64,000 nucleotides of DNA. Origin: Aralia elata. Lineage: Eukaryota; Streptophyta; Magnoliopsida; Apiales; Araliaceae. The position numbers and the translations under genes are program-made. The notes beneath the pieces were generated by a model. The model was not told the DNA's origin and searched no databases. It saw nothing but the letters and a program-made list of their open reading frames with translations. Below, in pieces: positions 1 to 13,251 of the stretch. The stretch lies in NCBI GenBank assembly GCA_034770075.1, contig CM068387.1:76013971-76077970 (forward strand). The letters are read 5' to 3'. Positions within the stretch are counted from its first letter, which is position 1, and every line of letters starts with the position of its first letter.

Positions 1-830
1 AGCTCAACTCAAAGAAAACAAGGTGTCAATATCCAAAAAATAACCAGTAAGCGAACACACTAACGTGCTTGATATTATATAGATCCTAATTTTATCATTC
101 CACAGTAAGTCACGCTAATATAGTTTTCTTATTAAGTAATCACACTTATATAGTTCAAATGCTTCTTGATCCTTCAAAATCTCTTTATGACAGTGTCTAC
201 ATTCATACTAATCAAAGAAAAAATCAAGGTTGATAATAAATAAGCATGTATGATTATAACTTACAGAGGCTATTAATGGCCAATTACAAGCATCAGTGAA
301 TTTTTATAAGAAACAAAATTTTGTAACACAGCTTTAGGACTATCAATTTTCAATTCATATTTAAGTTTTTATAGTCCCAGAAAGAGAAAAAGAAGAAGCT
401 GAGAAAACTAGTAAAAAGGTCATGAACACATGCAGTGGTCATATAATTCGACATATTTAGACGTAACAATTATGCATAATATAACATTTTATACACATCT
501 ACACATGGGCCTGATGTCGGTGAACAATGGAAAGACACGTCTGAATATTTTAGTAAAATACATTTCCTTCCACAGATAAGTTACACTTTCCTTGGGAATC
601 TAAAGATTAGAATGGCCAATCATAAGCAAATATATAAAGAGCTTCATCTCTCAAGGGTATAATTCTCTTCTGTCCCTTATTCGCTTCTGTGCTGGTGATG
701 GCACTCGCATTATGTTTTTTGACACCCCTTAAAATTTGTGCCGCACATTCTAACAGAAGAGTAACAGATAATGTGGGACGAAGGAAGTATACCATTTGGT
801 TTAATGATAAATTCTCTATGAAATTCTTAC
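1..830 (-). other. Intron sequence of the TLDc gene, running off the window
   Basis: AT-rich sequence downstream of the phase-1 donor at 830/831. I looked on the minus strand for the next TLDc block (the Gly-rich ALGGG-type segment) and did not find it. No other gene is supported here. Confidence 0.6.
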
Positions 831-2883
831 CAGTTGGTCTGAATAACCTTGGTTCCCCATATATGGTTGTGAATACAAAGGTTTGATTTGTCCCCTGTCA
901 AATTAATTTGGTATCGAGTCACTTTTAGCATCATTTTGAATATTACTAGTTAATAAAGAATGAGAAATACAAAAGATGCTAATGTGTCCACCAATTTGGC
1001 TACACATTCTCATAACAACAATCACATAGTAAACTTACTTGATACTTTCTCTTTGCAGTAGGTCTTAGGGGGCACTCCAGCAGCCCACCAAATACAGCAC
1101 CTTTCATATCCCCAGCGATCTGTGTGTACAATATAATTCACACCACTCGCTTTAAGGAGTCGGAAAAAAAAACTGATTTCAAGAAGCAAATACCCATATA
1201 GGAGGTAGCAAAGGAATAGATGTGAACATACCAGTAAACAGGGACCAGGAAGATCAGCACTCTTGCGTATAAGTGTACGAAGTGATATACCATGTTTCAC
1301 CGTACTGCCCTTCATGTGAATGAATGCAAAATATTAACATCAAACTAATAAAATAAAATAGAACTCATTGTATGCCGAATATAAAGCCAATCTTACCTAT
1401 ACAACAACACCCATTCACAACCTTTCACTATATTGGGAAGGGATGACTGTAAAAATTCATACAAATCAAAGGAAATGAAAAGAGATTCATGGGTAAGTTT
1501 CGGCATGGACTTCTCTAAACTAGGTGGATCAGTGGCATCTTCAAATATATCAGAACCACTCGTGCTCTTTTCAGAGCCATGATCTCCATTTTCCTTTGGA
1601 GTACCGAAGGTTTCTTCATCGTCACATGTTTGACCCATCACAAATCCATGCTCTCCATCATTACCATGCAGAGTTGCAGGTCCCTCATTCTCACACTTAT
1701 ATTCACATTCCGCATAGTTGTCCAAAGGTTTATCTTGCCGGGAGAAACTTCTACTTTTCCATCTAACAGGAAGTGATTGAATTGGCTTAATATCGTGCTG
1801 CTGATTGTTTGATCTATTAAAGCTTTTTGAGGGGAGAATGTAGGAAAAAACAGAAGATAAGTATTTCCCCTCCTTAGTATATTGCTTGGCCTACACAATT
1901 AAAAAACATGCATTATGAATTCAAGTATAACATGTGTAAATATCAACAAATCAACATCTAACTTTAACCTTAATTATTTTACAGGGCAGACGAATTTCAT
2001 TAACCACTTAAGCTAGAAACCATCGTCATAGTATAGAAATGGAACAGAAACAAACCCTTTATCTGCGCATGGAACTGAACTGCAGATCAACTCAAGAAAA
2101 TTGGATTCAGGGTAACACTTAGAACTAGTAAGATTTAACTCAAAACCTTAAAAATAATGACTAATGGACTATTCATTTTTGTTCATGCGTTATAAATTCC
2201 ATTGTCTATAATCGTTTATCACAATAGAAATATGTATAAATTAGACGGCCCAACTCAACATTAACCTAATACAATTGCAGAAATCCCTTGCTACGCGCTA
2301 CAAGGAGGATTATTCAAGTGTGCCAACCGGAAGAAAACAACACCCAAAGAAAAAAAAAACAGAATTTCAGCTAATAACGCTTATACAGAAGGACAAGAAT
2401 TCAGAATCAGCATTATTATAATTGATTTAAAGGTATCTCCATATGCAATTCATTTCAAGCATTCCAATGTTTTCAGCTAATAAAGCTTATACAGAAGGAC
2501 AAGAATTCAGAATCAGCATTACTTTAATTGATTTGAAGGTCCATATCATATGCAATTCATTTCAAGCATTCCAAAATCACCAACAAATAATTTATCTCCA
2601 TCCAAACATAAACTACATAATTCAAATCCCACATCCACCCAATTACCTTAAAAAACAGATCTTATTCAGAGAGATAAATAGATCACACACGATTAAGCTA
2701 AAACGAGCTCAAACAATAAAATGATTAACATAAATGAATCACATTACATCATTCACAGGGTACCTGAGGCTGATGGTGAAGGGGAGCTGCAGAAGATGAA
2801 GATGAAGATGAAGAAGAAGAAGAAGGGGAATCAGAAAAAAGATGAGAAAGCTTGTCGGACACTTTTTCTTTCAACGAGTACAT
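831..2883 (-). CDS. TLDc-domain (OXR1-like) protein, 5' part, five exons
   Basis: Exons read on the minus strand: 2883-2764, 1890-1397, 1304-1232, 1119-1039, 894-831. All have GT-AG borders and compatible phases. The start is the ATG at 2883 (MYSLKEKVSDKLSHLF), followed by a run of 11 serines. Exon 2 is an acidic, poorly conserved linker ending in WVLLY. Exons 3-5 give the start of a TLDc domain: STVKHGISLRTLIRK, LPGPCLLIAGD, GAVFGGLLECPL, QTFVFTTIYGEPRLFRPTG. TLDc proteins of the OXR1 type are linked to oxidative-stress protection and, in other eukaryotes, to V-ATPase regulation; the plant role is less clear. The last visible donor is phase 1, and the rest of the domain (expected after FRPTG) is not found in 1-830, so the 3' end lies outside the window. 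Family call is firm; exon borders are by eye. Confidence 0.88.
2368..2575. repeat. Tandem duplication, unit about 106 bp, in TLDc intron 1
   Basis: A unit starting cagctaata at 2368 recurs at 2474 with few changes. Both copies share the tracts acagaaggacaagaattcag and catatgcaattcatttcaag. The duplication is wholly inside intron 1 (1891-2763). Confidence 0.85.
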
Positions 2884-5696
2884 ATCCCAAGATCGATCTC
2901 CCGTTTGTTGATTTTGTTAATTGTAAATAATTAGGTATCAGATTTCAGATCAGAATGATCTGCAAACCCTAAAAACCTAAAGAGAGACGAAAGGGGAAGG
3001 AGAAAGGTTGCAAAAAGGAAGGAAGGGAAGGAGGAATGTCCATTTAACCAGAAATAATATAATTACGGGAAAAAAACAAAAAGTTTGGCGGTTGTCTTCT
3101 CCTCCTATTTGGACAATACTCTTATGTCCCAAAATATGTGTCCCAATATGTTTTTAAAATTTATACTAGTAATTAATATGAATTTATCTTATTTTAATTA
3201 ATACAATCATAATTGTAAGTTACAAATTTTATAGTATAAAATTTCTAGAGCTTAAATAACTATATATTATAATTTAATTTTAATTTTTTTTTAATAATTT
3301 GAATTTTCATGTCTATATTAAACTTTTGTTCTAAACATAGGAGTAATTTGTAAATGTTGTTTTGAAACTTAAGTTAGGGTCAATAGGGTGTAATGTGTTG
3401 TATTAATGATTGTTATTCAACCTAGGGTCCTAAATTTGACATGTTATTGTATTAATTTATTATGTCATAGTAATTAAGTATATAATAAATAATAAATTGT
3501 TAAGTAAGTAAGTAATAATAATAATGTAATAATGACACATCAAATTGATAGTCTATTTAATTTAGACTTTGTGTTTTGCATTTCCAATTAAGATGCATTT
3601 GGTTTATGCCTTGCCAATATTTATTTATATTTTAGTTTTAAAATGAAATGGAAGTTAAATTCACATATTAATAATTTTTTCTGGGAATAAGATAATATCA
3701 TAGTGAGTTTATAGTGTTACAAATTTTATAATTTTTCTTCGGACCATGATATATTATAGTTAGTTTAGGATGTTGCAAATGAGAATGTCGAGAATAATGA
3801 GAATCAAATTTGAGACTTAAAGTTCAGATATATCAGTCTTAATTGCTAGGCTAAGAGCTCATCGGCACTCAACGAATACTTAATTTCCATGAATAGGTCT
3901 TAGATCTTATAAGTTATAAAAACCAGGTACAAAAAGTGATCTTGTTTGAATTCAAATTACATGAGTTTATTCTTTGCCCGTGAAGCAAAGTAGCCCTAAA
4001 TGCCAAAATTTGTTCAGTCATTTGTGCAGGACGAAAATTTGAAAATATTAGAATGATTGGACATGTCCACATCTATAAAAGGAGTAAAAGACTTTCTGGT
4101 CCAAGATATAGTACTTAGTAATATTCTGGCTGTCCATTCTCTCCTGTTAATTGCCTGTCTTCATCTCAGACTATTAAGACTTTTCAACCACAATTCATAT
4201 GGCAGTGAAAATTATTGAAGGCACTGAAGCCCAATGAACATGATCAGCTTATATACTAATCTATCTGTCCCACATAAATAAGTCTATTGGTAAAAATTTA
4301 TAAACTATAATGATGTATTTTTCTTCTATATTTTTACTTAAATTTATAGAGTATTTAGTTTAGAACTAGTGTCATAATAAGTTAATTATGACGATAAATT
4401 TAAAAAAATTATGTCATTTTATATAATAATCTTGCTTCATATGGCCATAAATTTTATGTCGATAGTAAATATCGACCTATGTAGATATATAAGATATGTG
4501 AGAATTAAGAAAGGTCTCACACTCACACTGATTTATTATATATTCTCGTTTAAAGTTTCACAATAATCACAATTTAAATTCGTCATAAAATTTGTCGACG
4601 TATAAGTTATTTTCTTCTATATTATCATCTAATGAAAAACTGGACTCTCTTTAGAACAAATAACGGAAGAGGTTTGAACCCATGTCCTAAACAGAGTTCA
4701 TGTGTTAAACTTATCTTTGAACCAATCATTAACGGCAAATAATGTTAGGATTTGAGAAATTTTTTTCTTCTTTGGGCTAGAGGGAGCATAATAATGTTTA
4801 TTAGTCAAAGAATTAGTGAATGTTTTTCTTTGTCTGTTTTTAATTATCTGCCTTCTCTTTCTATATTGTGAGGTTTATGTTGACCTGCTGTAGGTAGCAT
4901 CTATGATTGGGCTCATTATACTCGTGTCGTTTGTCATTTTTGACTATCTGTTTATTTTATTAACTGCTAGATTGAGGGTATGGTACGTGTTATAATGCCA
5001 TCCTTTTATTTATTTAAGTTCTGCCATAAAATTTTATGAAGACAAAAGTACGCATCAATATATACATTCAATGTGTTACATGTCAAAGAATATAGCATAT
5101 AATATGAATTTATGAATTACTTGAATTCAAATTCAATCATTTTTTATTATATTAAAGTCTAATAAAATTTATAAAAAGAAAGAAAGAGTTTAATCTTTGT
5201 TGATCACAAGGACCCATTTTCAAATAAGAGTGAGTGCTCAATAGTCCCTAAAATTAATAATAATCTGAGATCTTATACTTCATGCGGACATAAATATATA
5301 AAATATATGAATTAATATAATTATATATGTACAAATTATACCCCAAAAATAGTATGGAAACAATCTTCATCATCCCAACATTATGATTGCTCTTAGAGAT
5401 GGCAATTCGAATCGTAATCGGTCAAATCAAATTAAACTTATTAATTTTTAACCGAGCTAATAACTCGGTCAATGCTGTTTTGATATAAAAATAAAAAAAT
5501 CGAAAACAGTACAATATTAATATTTGTTGTTGAAACAGTAGTGCAATGTTTTTGAACATGTGTTATACATATATTAAATTATTAAATAAGTGTTGGTGAG
5601 TTTGAAACTCATGACCTCTGTGAATATACAAGAATTTATATATATTTTTTAATTATTAAATAGGTGCGCCGCTTCAATATTGTTTAATATGCAATA

Positions 5697-5733
<37 letters not shown>

Positions 5734-7420
5734 TGAAGTTTAACTAATTTTAAAGCGCCTATATGAATGAATTCTAAGAAAGCGGCACACTTGACTTGTA
5801 TTCGCTGCTAGCTGTTTTCTTAATAAGTAATTGGAGCACATGCAAATAATATGCAATTAGTAGTATAACATTAATAATTTCCTTGAAGGATGCTACCACC
5901 AATTTTCAAGAAGTCTGCAAAATTTTAAATATACAAAATTCAACGCTTGATAACTTTAATATTACCACATAATTAATTGAAAGGGAAACAAAGAATCCAT
6001 GGCCCATATAAGAATCACTCCTCTCATTGTCACATTTGTTAATTCAGTACTTAATTTTTTTAAACATAGTTAAATGGCACTTAAACCAGATAGAGCTAAA
6101 CTATTAAGGAGTATAATATAGCAGATTTTCCAGTTTAGTGGAGCATGATATCCTTAATTAATGGTTATGTGAATCTAAACGATTGTTTCATAGTTATATA
6201 ATAATATTACAAAGACAAAATGCTATCACCAAAATTGTACACCACTTAATGTATAAAAGGGTACTTTTGAAATCAATTACTATTAAAGTTTAAATTTAAG
6301 TATTGGGAAGGTTGAATATGTACCTCACTGTTTGTTGACCATCTCCAAAACCAACCGTCTTTACCCGGGGTGATTTAAAAGTGCACAAATTAAATGAGTA
6401 ATTATAGGAACACTAACTATACAAAATAAATTATAAAGATATTTTACACATTTTTATTGGTGAGTATAAAAATAGTGAATATAACTTTAATAACAAAAAA
6501 AATTATGAATTTATATATATGATCAAAGATATAAAAAATTTATGAAATCAAAATCCATATTAGTCTATTAGGTGCATGTTGTATTGTTCTTTAACACAAA
6601 TCTTTATTTTGTTCTTTAAAATAATTTATGGGCTTTTCTTAAATCACTAACTATTGGTTGAATGGATATGTCATAAATGGAGTATAGCCACGACCAAATC
6701 CATATTAGCCTATAGGTTCTATAAATGAAAAATGATTTGTCATGCAAATTTGAAATTTAATTATATGTTGGCAAGCTCCATAATCGAGTAAAGAGAATCA
6801 CCACTTTCTTGCATGCTATGTCCAAGAATCTAATTCAGCCCATTCATGTTCATGTTCATGTTCATGTTCATGTTCATGTTCATGTTCAAAGAATAAAAAC
6901 AGTTTTTCCTCATTATTCAAACCCTAACTCAAATGTTATTAACTTTGGTCAAACTTCCTAAACTTACCTACCACACAATCAGATTCCCTACACCCTCCCT
7001 CCTCTTTTACCTACAGAACATTTCTTCTACCTTTTAGATTATTTATTCCAACCATTTTGTTCTCATTCTCTTCAAATAGTAAAAAAATGATTTCTTAAAT
7101 CTAATCAGTAGTTCACCATTTCAATAAAAATTACTTTTTTAATAATAGCTGTATATTATTATATGTATATTGTACGATTCTCTCTCTATGAGAAAGAAAA
7201 AAGATGCCCCTCCTCATCTCTGCAGCACATCCAAATGCAAAGTAAATCCCAAACACCAGAGGGCCAAAACCAAGAACCCTTTTTGAGTAAAAAGAAGCAA
7301 AAATCAAGAAAATCAAAACCAAACCCTTCATTCTTTACCAAATCCCATCTCTCAAAACCCCCAAAAATATTTCCTCAAAACCTTCCAAAATCATGATTTG
7401 AATCCATTAAACACTTAAAA
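2884..7420. other. AT-rich spacer between TLDc gene and PDLP gene
   Basis: These two genes are divergently transcribed, so the spacer holds both promoters. No convincing coding exon is visible on either strand. The visible features are an (AT)n run near 5702-5731, the CATGTT array at 6845-6886 and general A/T tracts. A weak sequence resembling a Stowaway end (ctgtcccacataaat, about 4266) has no clear partner. Confidence 0.5.
6845..6886. repeat. (CATGTT)7 hexanucleotide array
   Basis: Seven perfect tandem copies of CATGTT, about 535 bp upstream of the PDLP start codon. Likely a polymorphic microsatellite. Confidence 0.95.
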
Positions 7421-8597
7421 ATGGGCTTACCAACAAAACCCTTTCCCCTTTTCTCTCTACTTCTGGTCATTTTCACAAATTTTGAGCTCATAGCGGTAGC
7501 TAAATCTGCATCTGATTACAACACCTTGGTTTACAAGGGCTGTGCAAAGCAGTCTTTATCAGATCCAACTGGGATTTACTCCCAAGCAATTTCAGCCCTT
7601 TTTGGGAGTTTAGTTTCTCAATCTTCAAAATCAAGATTCTTCAAAACCACAACTGGCAGTTCCCAAACAACAATCACTGGTCTATTTCAGTGTAGAGGTG
7701 ATTTATCAAATGTTGACTGCTATAACTGTGTGAGCAGGCTCCCAATCCTCATTGACAAGCTTTGTGGGAAGCCAGTTGCAGCAAGAATCCAGCTTTTGGG
7801 CTGCTATATGCTCTATGAAGTTGCTGGATTTGCTCAAATTTCTGGGCTAGAAATGTTGTACAAGACTTGTGGAGGAACAAATGTGGCTGGGAGTGGATTT
7901 GAAGAGAGGAGAGATACAGCCTTTTCAACACTTGAAAGTGGAGTGACTAGTGGGAATGGGTTTTATACAACTAGTTATGAATCTATGTATGTTTTGGGTC
8001 AGTGTCAAGGTGATTTGGGTACTTCTGATTGTGGTGGTTGTGTAAAAAGTGCAGTTCAAAGAGCTCAAGTTGAATGTGGGAGCTCCATTTCTGGACAAAT
8101 CTACCTACATAAGTGCTTTATTAGTTATAGTTATTACCCAAATGGGGTCCCCAAGAGATCATCATCACCATCTTCTTCATCTTCCTCTTCTTCTTCCTCA
8201 TCAGGTACAATTGCTTTTTCTTTCTTTCTTGATTTGTTTTTGTCCTAAGCAAGCCTTTTTTTAAAATCTTAATTTTTTTTTTAATCTAATCTTAAATTAT
8301 CTCTCTATACACTTTTGTAAAAAGGGGTATTCTTGATTTTTATTAAATGGGGTTTTGTGTTTGATAAATGTAGATACAGGACAAAATACAGGGAAAACAG
8401 TGGCAATTATACTAGGAGGGGCAGCAGGAGTGGGGTTTCTAGTTATATGTATGCTGTTTGCTAGAAGTTTAATGAAGAAACATGATGGTAAGTGAAGAAT
8501 TTATAGACACTGAAATTAAAGTTTATACTTTTTTAAAATCTTCTTTTTCTGATGCTGTTTTTGATTGGATTCTCTTTTACTTTGTGCAGATTATTGA
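7421..8597 (+). CDS. Plasmodesmata-located protein (DUF26/Gnk2 double domain)
   Basis: Exons 7421-8204, 8374-8487 and 8590-8597 give 301 residues, the usual PDLP size. There is an N-terminal signal peptide (about residues 1-28, core LFSLLLVIF). Two DUF26 domains each carry the C-X8-C-X2-C motif: CRGDLSNVDCYNC and CQGDLGTSDCGGC. A serine-rich stretch follows at the end of exon 1, and exon 2 encodes one membrane span (TVAIILGGAAGVGFLVICML) with a short basic tail. Exon 3 adds only the last base pair of an Asp codon, Tyr and the stop (KKHDDY). PDLPs are type I membrane proteins at plasmodesmata that control callose deposition and symplastic traffic. There is no kinase domain, which separates it from cysteine-rich receptor kinases. 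The subfamily (PDLP6-8-like by its short tail) is a guess. Confidence 0.93.
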
Positions 8598-9512
8598 TAG
8601 GAGGATATGGTTTTTGAAGAACTGTAAGTTCAATTTTGAGCTGGATTCTTTCCTTATTTTTTTATTATCCAGGAAGGAGAAGAGGGTTTGGTGGTGGTGA
8701 GTAGTGACAAAGAGGAAAGTAATTGTGAGTGAAAAATATTTGGTGAAGATTACTTTTGGGGACATGAAACCATGAAATGGGGGAATGTTATTTAACAAAA
8801 TGTTAAACAAGAGAAGTAATTAAGAATGAATGTTTGTAAAAGGTAAAAAAGTTTGGGAAAGAGTATCTCACCAATAAATGAAGTATTGGCCCTTTCTTTT
8901 TTTGCTCATTGCATGTGATTGTTTGTCTCCTTCCTTTCATTGTCTCGAATATTGCTCCTTCCTTTTCTACTCAGACTTTTATTTTTTTCAGAAATCTCTC
9001 TCTCATGTGCTTTGTTCCATTTCTTGTCCTTAATAAAATTTGATTCTGGTGTATTTTTTTTGGAATATTTAATCTAAACGCGCATGTATATTTTGTTTGT
9101 CTAGTAATAATTTATTTGAAACGAAATTTATTTAACTCATAAGCTTAACGTTTAGATTCGAACACAAAATACAAAAATGGTGTGATATATTTAAAGATTC
9201 AAACGTTATTTTCTCGGTTTATCGTGTTTTACAATTAATTTTTGAGGTACATTTAATTGCTTATAGTAAACCCAAGTTTTTATAAATAATCATAGTTCTT
9301 CTCCAACAGTACTTTTGTATAAACTATAAATTAAGGTATATCTTAAACAACTGGAAGGTGTTTGTATGTTTTGGTTCTTATGAGAAGGTGTTTGTATGTT
9401 TTGCCTTTTCTTTATTTGGAATTTAGCCAACCCAACCCAACCCAACCATGGCTTTTGTGGAGCCAACTGTTTCATCAATCCATTGAATCAATCGCTTCTA
9501 TTTTCTTGTACT

Positions 9513-9528
9513 ACATTATTATTATTAC

Positions 9529-9590
<62 letters not shown>
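9513..9590. repeat. (ATT)n trinucleotide microsatellite
   Basis: About 25 nearly perfect ATT units. They make a spurious poly-Leu/Ile open frame. Confidence 0.95.
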
Positions 9591-9591
<1 letters not shown>

Positions 9592-10230
9592 AAAGACCAA
9601 GTTTATTTCAACTGCAAGTAAAGTCTTTTTTTGCTTCCACTTTCTAAAGCAAAAGCAACTCATTCGAAAACATTGGTTTTAGGGGCAAAGTTTGGTTTAT
9701 GTCAAGTCAACATGACGTAGTAATGATAAAGTAAATTATTTTAGTGTTTGTTCGTATAGAGAATTTAAAAATATATTTGATAATTTTATTTGTTTATAAA
9801 TAATTTATTATAAACACAATTTATTTAACTGATAACGTAAAGCTTGTAGTTTACACAATACCATTAATGCAATGGTCACATGAATTAAACCTTTTCGTTC
9901 CAAATGTTGCATATGATATGCGAGTAACTGAATACTCTCTCTATTTTTATTTATTTGACTTTTTTAAGTGTTGCATATTTATTAAGAAAATTATTTATTA
10001 CTCAAATTTTATCATTAAAATTGATATGTATTGTCACAACTATTCTCGTATGAAATAAGAAAATATATATAAAGTTACCTAGATAAATGAGAAAGAATGT
10101 ATGAAAGAATATATTTGAGGATAATATAGAAAAATTATAATTAATGCTTCTCATAAATTTGCTAACGTCAAATATATAGAAAAATTTTAAACTCCTATAA
10201 AACGTCTAATAAATGAAAATTTGGAGATAA

Positions 10231-10553
10231 GAATGTAAAATGAACAAACAGTTTGAGCTTGATTCGTACTCGCTCGACTAAAAGTTCGATTCGAACTTGA
10301 CTCAAAATATAAATGATTCAAATATGAGCAAATTTTAAAGTTCGATAAATTACTCGAAACTACTCAAATTGTAATTTTCTATTAATACTCGATCATATTC
10401 ATTTGAAAAGTTTAAACTGCTGGAACTCGATTCGAGATCATGTCGACTCGGTAGTTAAACGAGTTTCAATCAAACTTTATTTTATACTCGATAAATTTTG
10501 TAAATTAAATCTGAACAACTCCATACTCAGTTTAACTCAGTTCATTTACACTC
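10231..10553 (-). mobile_element. Tourist-like MITE copy 1 (family also at 12416 and 54824)
   Basis: This is the reverse complement of the 12416 and 54824 copies. Shared blocks include aattttaaagttcgataaat-type sequence and gagctcgattcgaacttttag-type sequence. The right end reads tttacactc followed by TTA. Confidence 0.75.
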
Positions 10554-10705
10554 TTACTTGAAAAGAGTATATCCTAATTATGTTGACACAATGTTTCCCT
10601 TTATTTAGTTCATCCAAAACTTATAATTAAAATTACAATCATAAAAATATTATCTCTCTTCGAATTCACTAGATCGTACGATATTTCATTCCCTAAACTA
10701 TTGTA

Positions 10706-10951
10706 CTCCTTTTGTTTCAAAAGAAAAAACAAAATATAATTTATACATATATTAAAAAAAATAAAAGTAGAGGAATGAATAAAAAAAGTTTTTAATTTAT
10801 TTTTAGTGACTCCACGTAATTATAATATAAAATGATGAGTAATTTTATTTTTTATACCGATAGATTTCATTAAATAATATATTTATTTTTTTATGTACTT
10901 TATCTTGTTTTTTTGGGATAAAAAAATTGCAGCTTTTGAGGAGTGAGGGAG
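10706..10951. mobile_element. Stowaway-like MITE
   Basis: Left end TA-CTCCTTTTGTTTC and right end GAGGGAG-TA, an AT-rich 246-bp body and TA on both sides, as expected for the Tc1/mariner-type Stowaway family. The inner arms are diverged. Confidence 0.65.
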
Positions 10952-11024
10952 TAATATGCAAAAATAATCTTAATTAAGATGCAGTACATTTTAATTTTGA
11001 ATATATATAGAGAGAGGGAGGGAG

Positions 11025-11060
<36 letters not shown>

Positions 11061-11145
11061 GGAGAGAGGGAGAGAGGAAAACTGATGACTGATGAAGCAA
11101 AGTACAAATACACAGACAAAATTTCAAAAGTAAGATGGCTGGTAA

Positions 11146-11231
11146 GTTATAATCTCGTGATTCGAAAAGATATGAGATGAACAATTGCTGGTTATAATCT
11201 CGTGATTCGAAAAGATATGAGATGAACAAGT
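11146..11231. repeat. Tandem duplication, about 46-bp period
   Basis: The tract gttataatctcgtgattcg...gatgaacaa occurs twice with a 7-8 base linker. Sequence identity of the repeated part looks complete. Confidence 0.9.
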
Positions 11232-11472
11232 GAGTGGGTGCCAGCTGTATGCCTAATATGGGCGTTACTAGGGTACCTTCTTATTCATCAATTACATCCA
11301 GAATCTAACACTTTGGTACTGGGTCCCATTTTCTTACACCAAAATTTAATTTGTACCACCCACAATTTAATTTTCAATTAAATGCACCCTCAAACTTCTT
11401 TTTTTTACCCAAAATGCACCCTCCGTCTATTTTTTTCGTTTATCTAATTGACGACAAGCGTGCCGGTCTACC

Positions 11473-11952
11473 AGATTGGACGCCCAAAAGATACTGCTAA
11501 ATTAGTTGACACTTTTTAAATTTATCATATATATATATATATATTAGTTTTTAATATAGTGTTCTAATTTTATCTATGTGATAATTATACTCGTAAATAT
11601 CCTAAATATTTTAGATGAATATTTTAGATAGTCAATCTAAGACTTTCATTAGACTTTATCCAAGCAATATGTTATAAGGTCCAATGCCTATAAAAAATTA
11701 CCTTTGATTTCCAAAATCTAAAACATAACTATAATTGTGAAATTTACTTTTATTTTTTATTTTTACTAAATAGCTAGGAACATAAATTTTGAGGGATTTT
11801 TAAATTTGATATTTTAGAACAAACATGCATCATGTTTAAAATGTTCATACTAAATTGTAATTTGTTATCAATTCAAACCCCCTGGTTGAACAAATGTTAT
11901 CGGATTGGACGCCCAAAAGATACTCACTCTGCTAAATTAGTTGACACATCTT

Positions 11953-12000
<48 letters not shown>

Positions 12001-12309
12001 GTTTCTAATATAGTGTTCTAACTTTATCTATGTGATAATTTATACGTCTAAATATCCTAAATATTTTCGATTAATATTTGAGATAGTCAATCTTTATCCA
12101 AGCAATATGTTATAAGGCCCGATGCCTATATAAAATTACCTTAATTTGCAAAATCTAAAACATAACTATAATTGTGAAATTTACATTTTTCTCTTTTTTA
12201 TTAAATAGCTATGAAATAAATTTTGAAGGATTTTTAAATTTGATATTTCGGAACAAGCATGTATCATGTTTTAAAATGTTTATACCAAATTGCAATTTAT
12301 TATCAATAG
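11473..12309. repeat. Direct duplication of about 400 bp (offset 429)
   Basis: Copy 1 (11473-about 11872) and copy 2 (11902-about 12309) both begin with gattggacgcccaaaagata and share gcaatatgttataaggyccratgcc and aaaacataactataattgtg. A TA microsatellite within each copy differs in length. No coding content. Confidence 0.85.
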
Positions 12310-12415
12310 TAAAATTTCTTTCTATTTGGAGTAAAAAACTAACTCCAAATATATCTCAAACAATAGGTAACTTGGATAAAAAAAAAATCCTCCCCTCCAC
12401 TCTTATCTCATCTAA

Positions 12416-12741
12416 AGGTGTAAATGAACCGAATCGAGTCAGGTATTGAGTTGCTCAGATTTGGTTTACAAAATTTATCGAGTTTAAAATAAGGTTTAAT
12501 TGAGGCTCGTTTAGTTACCGAGTCTAGCCCGATCTCGAATCGAGCCCGAACAATTTGAACTTTTCTAACAAATATGATCCGAGTATCAATAAAAAATTGT
12601 AATTTGAGGAGGTTCGAGAAAATTTATCGAACTTTAAAATTTGCTCATATTTGAATCATTTATATTTAGAGTTGAGCTCGAATCGAACTTTTAGTCGAGC
12701 GAGTACGAATCAAGCCCGAACTGTTTGTTTATTTTACAACC
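12416..12741 (+). mobile_element. Tourist-like MITE copy 2
   Basis: Starts aggtgtaaatg and ends ttttacaac-C followed by TTA. It is about 326 bp and matches the 54824 copy over its length (tcgagcccgaac, aattgtaatttgagg-type blocks). Confidence 0.8.
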
Positions 12742-13251
12742 TTAATCTCATCCTCCTTCAAAAAATCTTAATATTTTCTCCCAAGCAACCAACAATAAAA
12801 AAAGTTTTCATTATTATAGCTAGTTAATGAAAGATGTGGCTAATGAAATATTTTTTTTTACAAATCTTAAAATAACAATTTCAACAATAACATTTTTATT
12901 TAATTTTGTTGGATGCGTTTATGAATTCATAAAACTATTTATCACTATTAAAAGTTAATTTACATTCTCAAAAGTAGAATATTACATACAATAGTGACTT
13001 TGATAGTTACGTTACTATCAAACTTTTATTACATGTAATTTGCGAAATAAATAACATTCTTTTAATTATAAGATAACATAAATATTATGTAAAGCTATCA
13101 TAGACAGTGGTTACGTGCCTAATCATTCATTATTTTAGACTCGAGAGCTGATATTACCAAGAATGATGCTAACATAATTGAATTGGTAACGATTGTACTT
13201 AAAAAGAGGTTTATGAGGTATACAGTTATATAGCACAATCTCTGCCCTCCT

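Noticed and set aside
607..795. Minus-strand frame where the next TLDc exon might be
   Set aside because: The translation lacks the Gly-rich TLDc block expected after FRPTG, and no acceptor of the right phase fits.
1524..1776. Two plus-strand frames of 65-80 residues
   Set aside because: Both lie opposite exon 2 of the TLDc gene and show no domain.
4255..4800. Possible Stowaway element (ctgtcccacataaat to ctagagggagca)
   Set aside because: Ends are too diverged and the arms do not pair well enough to support it.
9362..9682. Plus-strand frames rich in Leu and Ile
   Set aside because: They are translations of the (ATT)n microsatellite.
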